Assembly: GCA_025890175.1 (NCBI GenBank)
Contig: JANPYM010000003.1
Span: 1,275,795 to 1,339,794, forward strand
Source of the DNA: Ciborinia camelliae
Lineage: Eukaryota; Ascomycota; Leotiomycetes; Helotiales; Sclerotiniaceae
Reading direction: 5' to 3'
Length of the DNA: 64,000 nucleotides
Part shown: positions 49,542 to 60,465 of the stretch, in pieces
How positions within the stretch are numbered: position 1 is the stretch's first letter
How the letters are laid out: each line of letters begins with the position of its first letter
Program-made: the position numbers and the translations under genes
Notes under the pieces: generated by a model
Databases searched by the model: none
Seen by the model: the letters and a program-made list of their open reading frames with translations, nothing else
What the model was told of the DNA's origin: nothing

Positions 49542-50270
49542 CTAATGTGGACCAGGAAAATCAACCGCCCCTGTAAATGCCTCGGCACAGATGTCGACAT
49601 AGCTTCCTGCATTGTATGTGGAATACCAATCGAAGGGTTGGAGGGGAGGTGGGTGGGTGGCTTCTTCTTCTTCTTGTTTTTCTTTTCCTTTTCCTTTTTC
49701 TGAGGATACTGTTTCTCCTTGTTGTTGTTGTTCTTCTTCGGATAAATTTTCCTCAGATGGAAGATTTGCCGATTCCTCCAACCTATCTTGAGTCGTCTCC
49801 CCGCGGGTCATTGGTCCAGGCGCAGAGGAAGAACCTTGAGCAGCTGCGTGATCTCCCGCCTCATGATCCGCCTCCCCTCGCTCGATTCCCGTGGAACCCT
49901 CTGGGGGTGTGCTTCCGGTTGCCGTTTTAGTTGCTCTCCCTCCGCTTAGTTCTCCCGTTTCGCGCTCGTCCTCGTCCTCGTCCTCGTCCTCTTCCTCTTC
50001 CTCGCCATCGTGATTTGCGTACATCTTGCTGAAAACATAGATAACACAAGTCCAATATAATACAAGATAGAACACACAAGCCCAATATAATAATTCACGT
50101 AGGTCGACATTGAAAGTAGCCGCGGTTCCTCTGTTATAAGCTTCTCGCCATACATATTTGGTTCCGTTGATGGTGACCTCTTCGCTCGTGTCTTGGGAAA
50201 AAATTGACAGTCCGTTGATGATGAGAGATGTTATCTCCCATATCAGACGATTGAAGATCCTGTCCCACAT
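49542..50270 (-). CDS. Hypothetical acidic membrane protein
   Basis: An open frame of 242 residues from the ATG at 50270 (MWDRIFNRLIWEITSLIING); the longer frame to 50363 starts at TTG and has no ATG, so it is not used. Residues 1-25 are amphipathic or weakly hydrophobic. One clear membrane segment lies at about 69-90 (LLYWACVFYLVLYWTCVIYVF). It is followed by a long acidic, Gly/Ser/Thr-rich tail with Glu/Asp and Gln runs (EEEEEDEDEDEDE, EEEQQQQ). A short C-terminal segment with tyrosines and a cysteine (WYSTYNAGSYVDICAEAF) looks more ordered. I do not recognise the family. An upstream exon cannot be excluded. It is convergent with YOS9. Confidence 0.6.
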   Translation of the reverse strand: MWDRIFNRLIWEITSLIINGLSIFSQDTSEEVTINGTKYVWREAYNRGTAATFNVDLRELLYWACVFYLVLYWTCVIYVFSKMYANHDGEEEEEDEDEDEDERETGELSGGRATKTATGSTPPEGSTGIERGEADHEAGDHAAAQGSSSAPGPMTRGETTQDRLEESANLPSEENLSEEEQQQQGETVSSEKGKGKEKQEEEEATHPPPLQPFDWYSTYNAGSYVDICAEAFTGAVDFPGPH

Positions 50271-52793
50271 GGTGGTCCCGGCTTCAGGTCTTGGAGAGTG
50301 GGTTGTGCCGTCGATTGTCTCTGGTGTGCAGAGTGCAGAGTGCAACAGTTGTCCTGGAGGCAAGATGAGGTTTGCTGCTGGGATTAAAAGATATAATCGG
50401 TGGAAAAATGATATTGTTGAAAGAAAGAAAATTGAAGAAGTTGAAAGAAGATGTATCTGTCATGGCTAATTTAAGTTTACTAACTAGGTACATTCGATTC
50501 AATCATGGTGTTAGGGGTTGGTTATATGGTAGGCACGACCATGGTGTGTATATAACCAACCAACCTCTCAACACCCTGCATCGCTTTCAATGGCAATAAA
50601 CTAGTTTACTAGAAAATGGTGAGTTTGAAATCTGACATTTGGCGGAAGTGTGTCTGATTTCCTTAATAATATAAGGACCGGTAGATTTTGTGCAGATAAA
50701 CCTATCTTTTTTAAGTGATGATACCTATCATTTTTAAATCGGATGTGGTGGTTGAGTTGGATGTGAAATGGATGTGGAAGGGATAAATTTCCCCCTCCTC
50801 CCCGCTGACTGATGCCTTGAACTTGAATTATATTCCGAGTAATCAGCAGCTAGCTTTTTATAACGTTTATAGAGGCTTGAGGATGTTTGTAGAGATTTGG
50901 GGGAGATTCCAATGTTAAATTCCATCAGTATAATTAGCAGATTCATTTCGAATTTGAAGAAAAAACTACTCACCTACCTAGATATAGTTCCTAATTTGTT
51001 GTTTAACGGATCTATACTTTTTTATTGGTTGTATATTCAATGCGAAAATTTGAATTGAATCTAGAGCCGATTAATGACGGATTCCTAAATCCCAGATTTC
51101 CTTTAAAGTAGCTATTTCTATTGTCACTTGAAGAGGTCTACCCTTCAAAAGCTCCTGATCACCCTTCAAAAGTACCTAAATCAGGAGCTTATATTGAAAT
51201 GGTGTTGAGACTAGAGCAGGGGGAGATAGTCCCCAACCATTAGCACTAGTAGAGCTCTGATTTATTAGCCAGCTCTCACCCCTCACTTCTTCGATACCAA
51301 TTAGTTTCCTCTCGAGTTGAATTATAACAGCCTGGATACCTTTAGCTCCAACGATAGTGCTTTTCATCATTCCCAATATAGGGTCATTCCTTTAAAAGCT
51401 TAGCCCAATTAGGAGGCACTTAAATCCTTTTAAGACATTTTGGCTTGGAAATGCCGCTGATATTTTAGCAATTGTAATTTTTACGTCGCTATGACGCCGT
51501 CTTTTAGCGTGGGTGTCTATAAAATGTCCCAAATCGTACTAAAATTCGATTTCACCTCCATGGATAAAATTAAAAGCTCCATCAAGCTTAAGCGAGGCAA
51601 TTTCGATCATTCATAGCTCCTCTTTAGACCTTAAGTCATCAGAGCTACCCACGGTAGTTCATTGCTTCTTTGATGACATCTAGTAAGTGATTTGTACTAA
51701 CTCCGTTAAACATAACTACCGGGTATTCTACCTGTAAATTTCAAGATACTGAATAAGTGGCTTCGCGTTATATTTTGACTTTGGGATATTCCAATCCTAA
51801 TAATTAGATGGACTTAGTTAAGATATAGACTAGCTATATCTACCTGGTGGTAGTTGCGTTTCTTACATGTATATTAAAAGAATCTTGGATTGATAAAAAT
51901 AAAATGGTTTAAAATTTCCATTTCAACAAAACTGATACGGAGTCAAAGAAAAAAAGAATCATGAACCTTAGGTATCGGAATAGTATTATAGTAAACTATG
52001 AAAAGAAAAAGGATTCTAGAAAAGGAAGATGATGTCCTCATTCCCAACTCCTGCTCTAGCTTTAGCTCGCTCTAGTCTGGGCTCCAAACAGCAACCCCGA
52101 TAGCAACCCTTCCTAGGTGACAGAATCTGGAAGTTGATGCAATCGCAAAAAATAGCTAGTTAAGTCCTTTACTAAACCCCCTTTCTGGACAAGAAAATAC
52201 ATCCACAAGTCATGGAGACACTAGACTCTCGACTTTCGTTGTTTGCCTCTTGCAATTTCGACCCAAACTTCATAATAATAACAATGCCCATCCTTGAGGC
52301 TTGCCACAAAGTGGTGTTCCTCTCAGCTATCAATGTTGTAGTTTCTTGACGTTTAGAGTCAATACTAATACCCGCAGCTCACCAACTTAACGGTGATCAT
52401 TAGAAGGTTTAACGACGTATTGTACCACTCAAGCCATATAACTAGAGTTTGAACGCATGGATTGCGCAGCAGAATTGAATAAGAGGCATAAAAAATAGGG
52501 TGTGCTGGATGATTTTAAGTCTGCAGTGAAGAATCTAAATACATCAGAGTGGAAATAAAAGACAATCAAGACACAGAACGGACCTCAGGATGAAGGAGTA
52601 TGTCTTGCATACAAGATCCAAAGTGAGGGACAGGAAATGACGTTTGGGGGTATTTGTATTTCAATAATCCTCAGATGTTCATCCCAAGACCTTAGGAACC
52701 AACCTTTCGGTCGCGAGCAGCACTAAATTACTTTTTGCTCCCCTGTTTATCTTTCCTCCACAGTGGTGATGTCCCACATCGGCTTCAAAAAAT
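50271..52793. other. Intergenic region
   Basis: About 2.5 kb without a supported gene. It holds the promoter of the acidic membrane protein gene and an 11-bp inverted repeat at 51149-51190. ORFs at 50734-51376 are short and featureless. Confidence 0.55.
51149..51190. repeat. 11-bp perfect inverted repeat with 20-bp loop
   Basis: AAGCTCCTGAT and ATCAGGAGCTT are exact reverse complements. Two direct copies of CCCTTCAAAA flank and overlap the left arm (51141 and 51162). Confidence 0.8.
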
Positions 52794-53196
52794 TCAATAA
52801 TCCTCCAGCTTATAAACTTCATAAGCCGGTTCCTCATATGGGTGTACTCTAACAAACACATTAGAAACAAGAAGCACAAGAAAACTCGAATCAAACTTGC
52901 TTCTTTAGAGCTTCAACAGCTTTTCGAACGACCTCCTCACCAACACATAACGTCTCAAACCTAACCTCTTGCACCTCTTCCAGGACACCTACAGTCCCAA
53001 TATCCGGGTTTGCGGTATCACCTGGTCGGAACTGAGCGGTGCCCATAGTTGCCCAGCAGCATTCGGTGTAATTTCCAGGACCTGGATAACGTCCAGCTCC
53101 AGCGGCAAAGATGGAAGCTTTACAAACTGGAAGTGAGGAAGGTGGAACAAAGAATATAAGCTTGAAGCGTTTGGGATTGCTAGAAATGGCTGCCAT
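52794..53196 (-). CDS. NIF3/YqfO-type PII-like domain protein
   Basis: A 116-residue protein from exons 53196..52901 and 52848..52794. The sequence matches the PII/CutA-like insert domain of the NIF3/YqfO family, which many fungi encode alone: FKLIFFVPPSSL, then CKASIFAAGAGRYPGPGNYT, GTAQFRPGDTANPDIGTVG, EEVQEVRFETLC and, after the splice, KVHPYEEPAYEVYKLEDY. The GxYPGPGNYT loop and the final HPYEEPAY are diagnostic. The join needs a GC-AG intron (GCAAGT donor at 52900, TTAG acceptor at 52849). No GT donor nearby restores the frame and the conserved end. The biochemical role of the stand-alone protein is not settled; metal or ligand binding is inferred from the fold. No targeting signal is seen. 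Confidence 0.85.
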
Positions 53197-53676
53197 ATTT
53201 ACAGCAATTATTATTTGAGATGCCTTGATATGTATGTGTCTGTATTGTAGTTGATTTTCAGAGCAATCAAACGGACATGGACATTGCCTCTTCTCGTTAA
53301 ATAGATGTCTTTTGAGGGGATATTATTGAATTAAGGATAATACGCTAATTATTTGGCAAGGTCTTTGACCCTTGTCAACGTTTTTAAGTCTCGGCGGAAA
53401 ACGTACTTATTGAGTTTAGCGCAAAGAACGCACATAAATTTGTGGAGTAACCTTATCTATCGTTATTAACTCCACCACGACCACTCATCTGTACCTCAAG
53501 TACTGCCTCTAGGTTGTCCGACGAGGTGTTGTGATATTTATATCTGAAGTATTTTAATACATATCCTAATGGGTAGGTAGGTATCTGACAAAAGTGATCC
53601 GGCAAGTGCTCAACACTGAGGTTGTAATGCACACCTTACTGTCAACTGTCATATACGGTACCTGTAAACCAGCTGA
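53197..53676. other. Intergenic region
   Basis: About 480 bp; the promoter of the NIF3-like gene should lie in the first part. One GGTAGGTAGGTA-type repeat at 53574-53586. No upstream HET-domain exon was found. Confidence 0.5.
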
Positions 53677-54522
53677 TTGCCATATGAGGCCACAGGAATT
53701 TCTTGCGCGACTGTGAAGGAATCAAAACACTTGCCGGACTTTATATCTTTATACCAATGGCTGCAAATACTAAAAGAGATTGCACCCGTTTATCTGATGG
53801 ACAAGACAAAGTCTTATTTATCGAGTAGGAATGAAAGCTCGTTAGATGCGTTCACACGTACTCTCGTTGAAAATAACTTTGCTGGAAGCAGTGCAATTTC
53901 CATCACCAAAGATCCGAAATTCGAGGTACTTTTTGATATCATATCGCGATTTCTTCAAGATGATCAACCCTTACCGCAAGATGATTTTGAAAAGCTGGTA
54001 GAAGATGGAAGCTCTTACTATGATTCAATGCATTGGGTTTCCTCCGAAAGAGTATTATTCACCACGAATGAGGGTCTTATTGGCCTGGCGCCGGATACCA
54101 TTATTTCCGGTGATATAATGTGCGCTTTTTTAGGTGCAAATAACCCAGTCCTGTTGAGGCCTTGTGAGAATGGCTGCTATCAAGTCCTTGGGATGTGTTA
54201 TGTGCACGGTTTGATGTCAAATGAAGCTTTTCTTGGTCCATTACCAAGAGAATTTCGACTTGACACATTGGAAAACAAACCAGGGCAACCACACATCTAT
54301 TTTGACTCCAAATCGTCAAAATTTCCAATGAATGATCCTCGACTTGGTAGACTTCCGAATGGCTGGCAATTTGAATCACTGCACCCGGATCAGGAATTCA
54401 AAACTCTCCAGAACTTTAACCAAGAGACTGGCAAGAAAACATATTTTGATCCAAGACTCACTCCTGAAGCGCTGAAGGAGCGAGATCCCGATCTCAAGCT
54501 GGAAGTTTTCAGTCTTGTATAA
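53677..54522 (+). pseudogene. C-terminal fragment of a HET-type protein with WW-like tail
   Basis: A long open frame (281 codons) begins just after an in-frame stop and has no ATG until residue 41 (53797). It carries the region that follows the HET domain in heterokaryon-incompatibility proteins: RVLFTTNEGLIGLAPDTIISGD, then the cysteine- and glycine-containing FLGANNPVLLRPC and YQVLGMCYVHGLMSNEAF. A HET domain is expected upstream and is absent, so this is probably a truncated gene; an undetected 5' exon is possible. The end is unusual: LPNGWQFESLHPDQEFKTLQ, then NFNQETGKKTYFDPRL, which follows the WW-domain pattern with Tyr in place of the second Trp. There are few cysteines, and no signal peptide or membrane segment. 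The intact open frame over 840 bp suggests either recent truncation or continued use. Confidence 0.6.
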
Positions 54523-55686
54523 TAGACTTCTTGTGGACTTTTGGTAATTTGATCGTTTTTAGAAAAATGAGAAGACGTGAAGGAGATATAAAATCTTTCA
54601 GTGTTCTTCATGAGGAAACCCAAGATAAGATGGCAAAGTTAGACTCGATGATCGACAAGATAGGCCAGGACAATTGAACTGGAGGAATGATGAATTAATA
54701 AAACATGGTTGAGCTTAAGACTGTCATCAAACTATAACTTCTACAAATTATCCCATTCTTAATGCTATGGGAAGGGGAGGCACTTTCAATGAGTTGGAAG
54801 ATATATTTTAGTCAATGTTGGCGATGAGTTGAGTCGGGTTGGTTAGGTTTGAGATTGTTCGTTTTCCTATTAATTATGATGCGGTATGGGTTTGATTTTC
54901 ATGGGTTGGATAGTATTCTTCATTTTGGGAATTGAGGCTTAAGATTCATATTTTTATTTGGATTTAGCCTCAAATTTCAAGCCTCAATGTTTTTAATGGT
55001 GGAGATCTATTTTTTTATACCGGTTTTGCTATGATAATCCAAAAAGGCATGGTTCATCAGCTATTGATGACATTAATCTTAATACCCTGCGAGTCTTCCC
55101 GTATATCAAGTGCCGCTCGTGTAGGAGAAATAGAGTTCAATAAGTATTGAGCGTTGCTATTCCGGTTCGAAACTTGTTTCCCTAATGAGTTCGGAATGAT
55201 ACTTCACTATGGCCATCAACTTCAGCTCAAAAACATCACTTCGTACCTGCTTTCAGCTTGAACACTAAATTTTTACTTTAAAGCTACCTCGAGTTTCCCG
55301 AGCCGCACATCAGCTGCATTCACGAGTCTTATACGGGGTTACATCAGGCATCTCTTCATTGATTCGAGGCTTGCCAAGGCTGCAGGACTGCGGGGTAATG
55401 AGTGTGTAAGCTCGGATTGATCAGTATTGCTTGCATTGGACCTGCATGAAGCCTATTTGATTTCAAGGGTATATTGCATAGGTTCAATAAACTTTTCTTG
55501 GCAACAGCCATTGAAGAATGGTGAAGCAAACGAGGTCTGACCGAGTCTGACATGACTTTGGTATCCATATAAGAGGTTTGAATTCCAACATGAGGGAAAG
55601 TTCTTTGTGCGGTGCGCTCAATAAAAGTTAATCAATAATTACTGTTACAAATTCTCTAAAGTTGTATTGGAACCGACATTGCCATT
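54523..55686. other. Intergenic region
   Basis: About 1.2 kb. G/T-rich simple sequence near 54830-55010. No supported gene; the last part is the likely promoter of the secreted protein gene. Confidence 0.55.
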
Positions 55687-56950
55687 ATGATTTCATCAAT
55701 TCTCGCTCTCGGAATCTTCATGATTCTTGCAGATACCACACATGCTGCATTCAAACCCCCAATTAAAAATACGCTGGAACCGGGGGTAGCAACCGAATGC
55801 AAGACCTGTCCTTATTCGCTCTGCACTAACAAGAAATATTACGACTATAACACGGTGGTATCACTCACTTGCTGGACTACTGGAACTGCAATCGGTGGGG
55901 ATAGGTAAGATTCATCTCAAAATCTCAGCAATTATAAAATACTAAAATATCCAGTACATGGTTGAGAACAAGTGACGACTGCTATGTAACCCAATACGAT
56001 CTCGAAAACTATGCTGGAGAATGTAGGGTCTCCCAAAATTCACATTTGAATGCGACTAATACTCGACCACCATACAGATGAAACCGACCTCAGCTTTTGC
56101 GGTGAAGATTCTACACTTGAACGCATAACTACCGCTCCCGCAACCACAAAGTACGATACCGAATGTAATGTCTGCGATGATAACGCGCGTTGTGAAAGAG
56201 TCAAATATCTGAAATATGGAACTGATATCACCGTGACTTGCTGGACTGATCTTGGGGATCTTGTGATCAACGATAGGTATATCCACTTCTTCAATTCCCT
56301 CTTCATTCTAGAGTAATATCTTACCAAAGGCAAATCAGCTGACAAAAATGGAAATAGTACCTGGTTAAAAACCACAGATAACTGCTATGTCGCTCAAATC
56401 GGCCTCGAAGAACCCGCCGATAAAACCGAACTCGATTATTGCGGCCCAGTAGGTTTCCTCCAACTAAACTTCACCACCCCAACTAAACGTTCCGCTTCCC
56501 CTCTCCATTCAAACGAAAGATCTCACCGTTCACTTGCCAAACATTCCCCTCCTTCCTCGTCTACCGATCTCAATAAACGCTACCTCGTGAATATAACAGT
56601 AGGCGAAGATTATGCTCATTGCTATAGCACTCCATCGTCATCAAGTCAATTGGTTAAAAGCTATGAGTGGAATCATAGTGTTTGGGTACAGTGTTATGAG
56701 GATACTTTGGCGAATCCGAATCCGAATGAGACGTATTGGTATTTTACGACGGATTTTTGTTATGTGAGAGAGGTGGACTTTTGGGAAAGTTTGTTCGATC
56801 GTGAGTTTTCTTTTTCTTTTTCTTCATCGCTGGAAATGGAACGGGGAATGAGGGGAGAAGAAAATTTCATGCTAATGCGTGATAGAATATCGATTCCCAA
56901 ATTGTCAATTGTTTGAAGGTGGAGGTGGGGATGCGAGTGGTGATGACTAG
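55687..56950 (+). CDS. Secreted protein with three SH3b-like cysteine modules
   Basis: Five exons (55687..55904, 55955..56022, 56078..56276, 56358..56800, 56919..56950) keep phase and give 319 residues. Residues 1-21 are a signal peptide (MISSILALGIFMILADTTHA). Two clear modules follow. Module 1 has TECKTCPYSLC, VVSLTCWTTG, GGDSTWLRT and CYVTQYDL. Module 2 has TECNVCDDNARC, ITVTCWTDLG, NDSTWLKT and CYVAQIGL. A third, looser module has AHCYS, VWVQCYED, ETYWYFTT and CYVREVDF. The CW...G...STW...CYV pattern resembles SH3b/SH3-like modules of secreted bacterial and fungal proteins. In modules 1 and 2 an intron splits the module at the same place (after GGD/ND). A Ser-rich linker between modules 2 and 3 has dibasic KR sites (PTKR, LNKR) that Kex2 could cut. 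Likely acts outside the cell; it could be an effector or wall-binding protein. Confidence 0.75.
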
Positions 56951-57567
56951 AAGGTGGGGAAATAATGGATATGGGATGTGGAAAGGGGGTTGAAGCGAGT
57001 CGCGATTGGCTCTATCATTTGATTCTATCGATACCTAGGTATTCTTAATCACGAAAAATTATTATTTTGTGGTATTTACTGAGCATAATTTATATTTCCA
57101 TTACATTTGTGAATTGATCTTTAAATGTGCTCCTGTATAGTTCCGAGCAGCTACTCAGAAAACGAGTTCCCTCATTGTGAGATGGAAATCTAGGCATTGG
57201 AAAATCTGCTCCCATTCTAAATAAAGCTATAACCTCCGAAATACCTCGTCAATTAAAAGTGCTCATCCTCCTCCCTCCCTGACACTCGTCCTCGCATAAA
57301 CTGGCAACTTCTCCAACTCCCGAGCGACCAATCCCCTTGTCCAAATCCTGTCGACCCAATGGTTCCGAGAAGAATATCTAACATCTCCGGTCATCCGTCT
57401 GGCATTGGATGGACTCAATATGCTAGATGAGTTTCGCAGTTGTTGCACCAATAACGTATGCATTTGGAGGAGAAGTCATAGGATCCCAGGGGAGGAGATG
57501 GGGATAGAAGATTATTGAAGTTGAGCTTATGAGTTGGGCGATTCTCAAAAACAGTCGCGACTTGCCA
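56951..57567. other. Intergenic region
   Basis: About 620 bp between convergent genes. A 66-codon minus-strand frame at 57263-57463 has no support. Nothing else is seen. Confidence 0.55.
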
Positions 57568-58176
57568 TCACCAAAATGCGCTTCTGAACTGACGTAATTG
57601 TTCGTGCCTTCCTTCCTTCAACAAACTATCACCCTCTGTCTCCAGGGCTGACTCTAAGCAGCGTAGCAAAGACGCTTGCAAATCTGTTTGAGCAGCATTG
57701 CTTGCGAATGCAGCTCTATTGAAAATAGTGGATGGTGCGAGATTCACGTCACCGTTGGCTAGATTTCCATCTGAGAAATAGTCGAGACAAAGCTTTCTTG
57801 AATCTTTAAGTATAAGAAACATTGCGCCGAGAACATCCGGAGGCGTAAATGGGTTAGAAAAGAGAGCCACTGTATGATCAAAAAGGTCGAAACTCAATCT
57901 CCATATGATAACGTGAGGGATAAATATGGTGCTCACTAAAGTGTCAATCAGGGGGATCTCTTCGTTCTGTGTTCCAATCCATTTCCCGTAAAAGCCCGAA
58001 TGAAAAAAAGCATTCGAACAATTGCGTAAGAGCTCCCCCCCGAGTTTTAATATATGTAGAATCGCCCATAGCAAACACCTTATCCTAATAACTGCGGCAA
58101 TAAATTGAAAACGTGAATTTTCGGCCGTTTGAGAATAGATTTGCAAGACATGAATAATATCTTTGAGTGGAGGCAT
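57568..58176 (-). CDS. Hypothetical helical protein, unrecognised
   Basis: A 202-residue open frame from the ATG at 58176 (MPPLKDIIHVLQIYSQTAEN); an in-frame TGA lies two codons upstream. It is mostly helical in composition. Hydrophobic stretches (about 24-42, LLWAILHILKL; about 75-95, LVSTIFIPHVIIWRLSF) could be buried helices rather than membrane spans. A Ser/Ala/Gln-rich C-terminal third (NAAQTDLQASLLRCLESALE) follows. I do not recognise a family. A second minus-strand frame just upstream (58539..58312, starting MLLPLPYINDVALM) might be an upstream exon, but I found no splice pair that joins the two in frame. A plus-strand frame overlaps that region. Could be a fragment of a larger gene. 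Confidence 0.45.
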   Translation of the reverse strand: MPPLKDIIHVLQIYSQTAENSRFQFIAAVIRIRCLLWAILHILKLGGELLRNCSNAFFHSGFYGKWIGTQNEEIPLIDTLVSTIFIPHVIIWRLSFDLFDHTVALFSNPFTPPDVLGAMFLILKDSRKLCLDYFSDGNLANGDVNLAPSTIFNRAAFASNAAQTDLQASLLRCLESALETEGDSLLKEGRHEQLRQFRSAFW

Positions 58177-59790
58177 TCGTCAAGATAGAGAGTCGTACTG
58201 TAAGCAAGCCTCCTGTACAATTTTCCCGGCGCATTCTTGAACCGGCTACCTCTAAAATCTGATCCGATGGTCCTTGTCCCCCGCTATAGCCAACATGCTG
58301 GCCTTCAACCTTCACACCAATGTTCTTCGAGTAAGGTTTGGTCTTACTATGCAGAAGTCAGACCTTGCGGGCACGAATAAACGCTCTTGTTTCCGACTCC
58401 CAAACTCCTCAAAATACATCGGAACACACGACCTGTCGGTCGTATTACCCTTGGCAAGCCATAAATTGGTACCGAGTAGCAAGGCTGTAGGCATAATCAT
58501 TAATGCTACATCATTAATATATGGTAAAGGTAGCAGCATGATACATACTTCAAGTCATACAAATAAAGTTGCAAATGAAAAAAAAAGAATGACATCATCA
58601 CCACCCTGAAATGTCACCAAGGATAAACACGGCTGAACTTTCAATTAAGTGACAGGCTCTGATATTGATAGGGTGATGATTCGTGTGATGCGTCTGGGCG
58701 CCAGATCGGCTATCGTAAGTAGGTAGCAATAGATACTATTTTCGCTCGGTGTGATGTGTGCAATTCCAGTGTATATAACGGATCCAATCTACCTTCTGCT
58801 GCCTTTTCCATGAGATATATGTATGACTCAAGTCAATCTTGGGCACGATTCTAGAATATATCTTCTCACTCAGATACAGCTGTAGGCGTCTTTTTTATCT
58901 TTATCACTAGGTAGGTAGGTTCAGAAAATTGAAAGCCAAAATAATATTCCCCAGTTATCATACATTCCAACCGTTCAATTTGCACTAGATCCGAAACTTC
59001 AGGAAGCAAGACAGATTGATGCATACCTAGAAACTATAACTCCTACTAGATACCCTTGTCAACCTGCTTAATTTATAGAAGAGGTATCAACAAAGCCCCA
59101 TGGTACAGAGACGTGTACTTCATCCCTACGAAGACGACGACCTTGGAGAGTGTTGGAATATAACAGAGATGGTGGAAAGATGTGGAATTGTGAATAATTT
59201 GGAAACTGGTTATTGAATAGGAAGAGAGTACAATAGAAATTTAAAGTAGGGTGATTTTGTAGTATACCTGGGTATTTGCTGAAAATGGATTGTCCATTTA
59301 CCTTAAAATAATTCTAATCAGTCTGTCACCCCATACAGACTTAACATACCTAGGTATGATTTATTGCTTTATCAATGGGGCCGACTGTGATAGGAAACTT
59401 GTCGGAATAGCAGGGCCAGCTTCTCCACTTGGAACTCAGAAATGCCAAGGACGATAGTGTCAGTACATAGGTAGATAGCGAAATTACGGATTCATTGAAA
59501 AAGAATGGTAGAAACAAGAGCATATATCGAAGCTTTGAGATTATAAAGGGTTCAAGATGATTAACCTAACCCGATGCATTTTAGGTACCAAGTATCTCCG
59601 TAAAGGTATTGTACAGAGAAAAGTATTATCCGAATCGTGTCGACGCATCCCACCATACATATTCATCCATTAAGACACGATCCCAGTCCCGCCCCCTCAG
59701 CTCTGCTCATTCCCATATTATTATTCCCTTTCCGCGCTGTATCACTGTATCCCATCAGACCCCCCCATCCCAATTCATCACATCACCCCC
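58177..59790. other. Intergenic region
   Basis: About 1.6 kb. The possible upstream exon at 58312-58539 is discussed with the preceding gene. TAGGTA-type repeats lie at 58909-58921 and 59348-59356. Nothing else seen. Confidence 0.5.
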
Positions 59791-60465
59791 CTACAACAAA
59801 TAAACAGCCGCACCCATGAGCGCAGCTCCCAGGGCCGGAACCCGAGTAGCCATCGCACCAGCACTACTGCTGGAAGAACTTGCACTTGAGCTTCCACTCG
59901 CAGCAGCCTTGGAAGCAGCACTAGCGGTCGACGTAATCGTCTTTCCCTCACTATCTGTAGTCGTCACCACATTTCCCGTCGCCTTTGCGCTCTCACTGCT
60001 GGTCGTAGATGGTAAATGAGCCTGGGTAGAAATCTGACTGATCTGCACGCTCAATTGACTCCTAATCGCGCTATTGGTCTCGGTTGCCATGATGGCACTC
60101 AAGCTGGAAATGTACGCAAGAGCATTGGCGCTCGCGTTGGCCGCGGCGGCCGTGGAGACGGCATTGTCAAATCCGGCTTGCGAACTGAGGACGGCGAGTT
60201 GAATGCTCAAGGCTTGGATTTGGAGCGAGAGTTGCGTTTGCTGGCCGAGATTGGTTTCGGTGGCGAGCTGGGCGGAGAGGATCGATAGCGCAGATTCATC
60301 TTGTTGCGCATTGCGGGAAAAGGCGCCAATGTCGGGAGCGGCAGTGGTGACTGCGGTGGGAACGGTCGGAACGGATGGGGCAGATGTGATGGTCTCATTA
60401 GGCAAATCTGACTGCGCGACGGCAAGAGAGAGAAGAGAAGCGAAGGCGAGGATTTGGAAACGCAT
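59791..60465 (-). CDS. GPI-anchored-type secreted Ser/Ala-rich surface protein
   Basis: A single-exon protein of 224 residues. Residues 1-17 are a signal peptide (MRFQILAFASLLSLAVA, then QSDLP). The central part (about 45-150) is a repetitive helical region rich in Gln, Leu, Ala and Ser. Two similar segments, QLATETNLGQQTQLSLQIQA and IMATETNSAIRSQLSVQISQ, point to an internal duplication. Residues 155-200 are Ser/Thr/Ala-rich and likely O-mannosylated. The end is a small-residue site in SSSSSAGAMA followed by a hydrophobic tail (LGAALMGAAVYLL), as for GPI attachment. There are no cysteines. The protein is probably carried to the plasma membrane or cell wall; function unknown. The intronless structure and strong codon bias toward GCC/TCG-type codons fit a highly expressed wall protein. 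Confidence 0.82.
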   Translation of the reverse strand: MRFQILAFASLLSLAVAQSDLPNETITSAPSVPTVPTAVTTAAPDIGAFSRNAQQDESALSILSAQLATETNLGQQTQLSLQIQALSIQLAVLSSQAGFDNAVSTAAAANASANALAYISSLSAIMATETNSAIRSQLSVQISQISTQAHLPSTTSSESAKATGNVVTTTDSEGKTITSTASAASKAAASGSSSASSSSSSAGAMATRVPALGAALMGAAVYLL

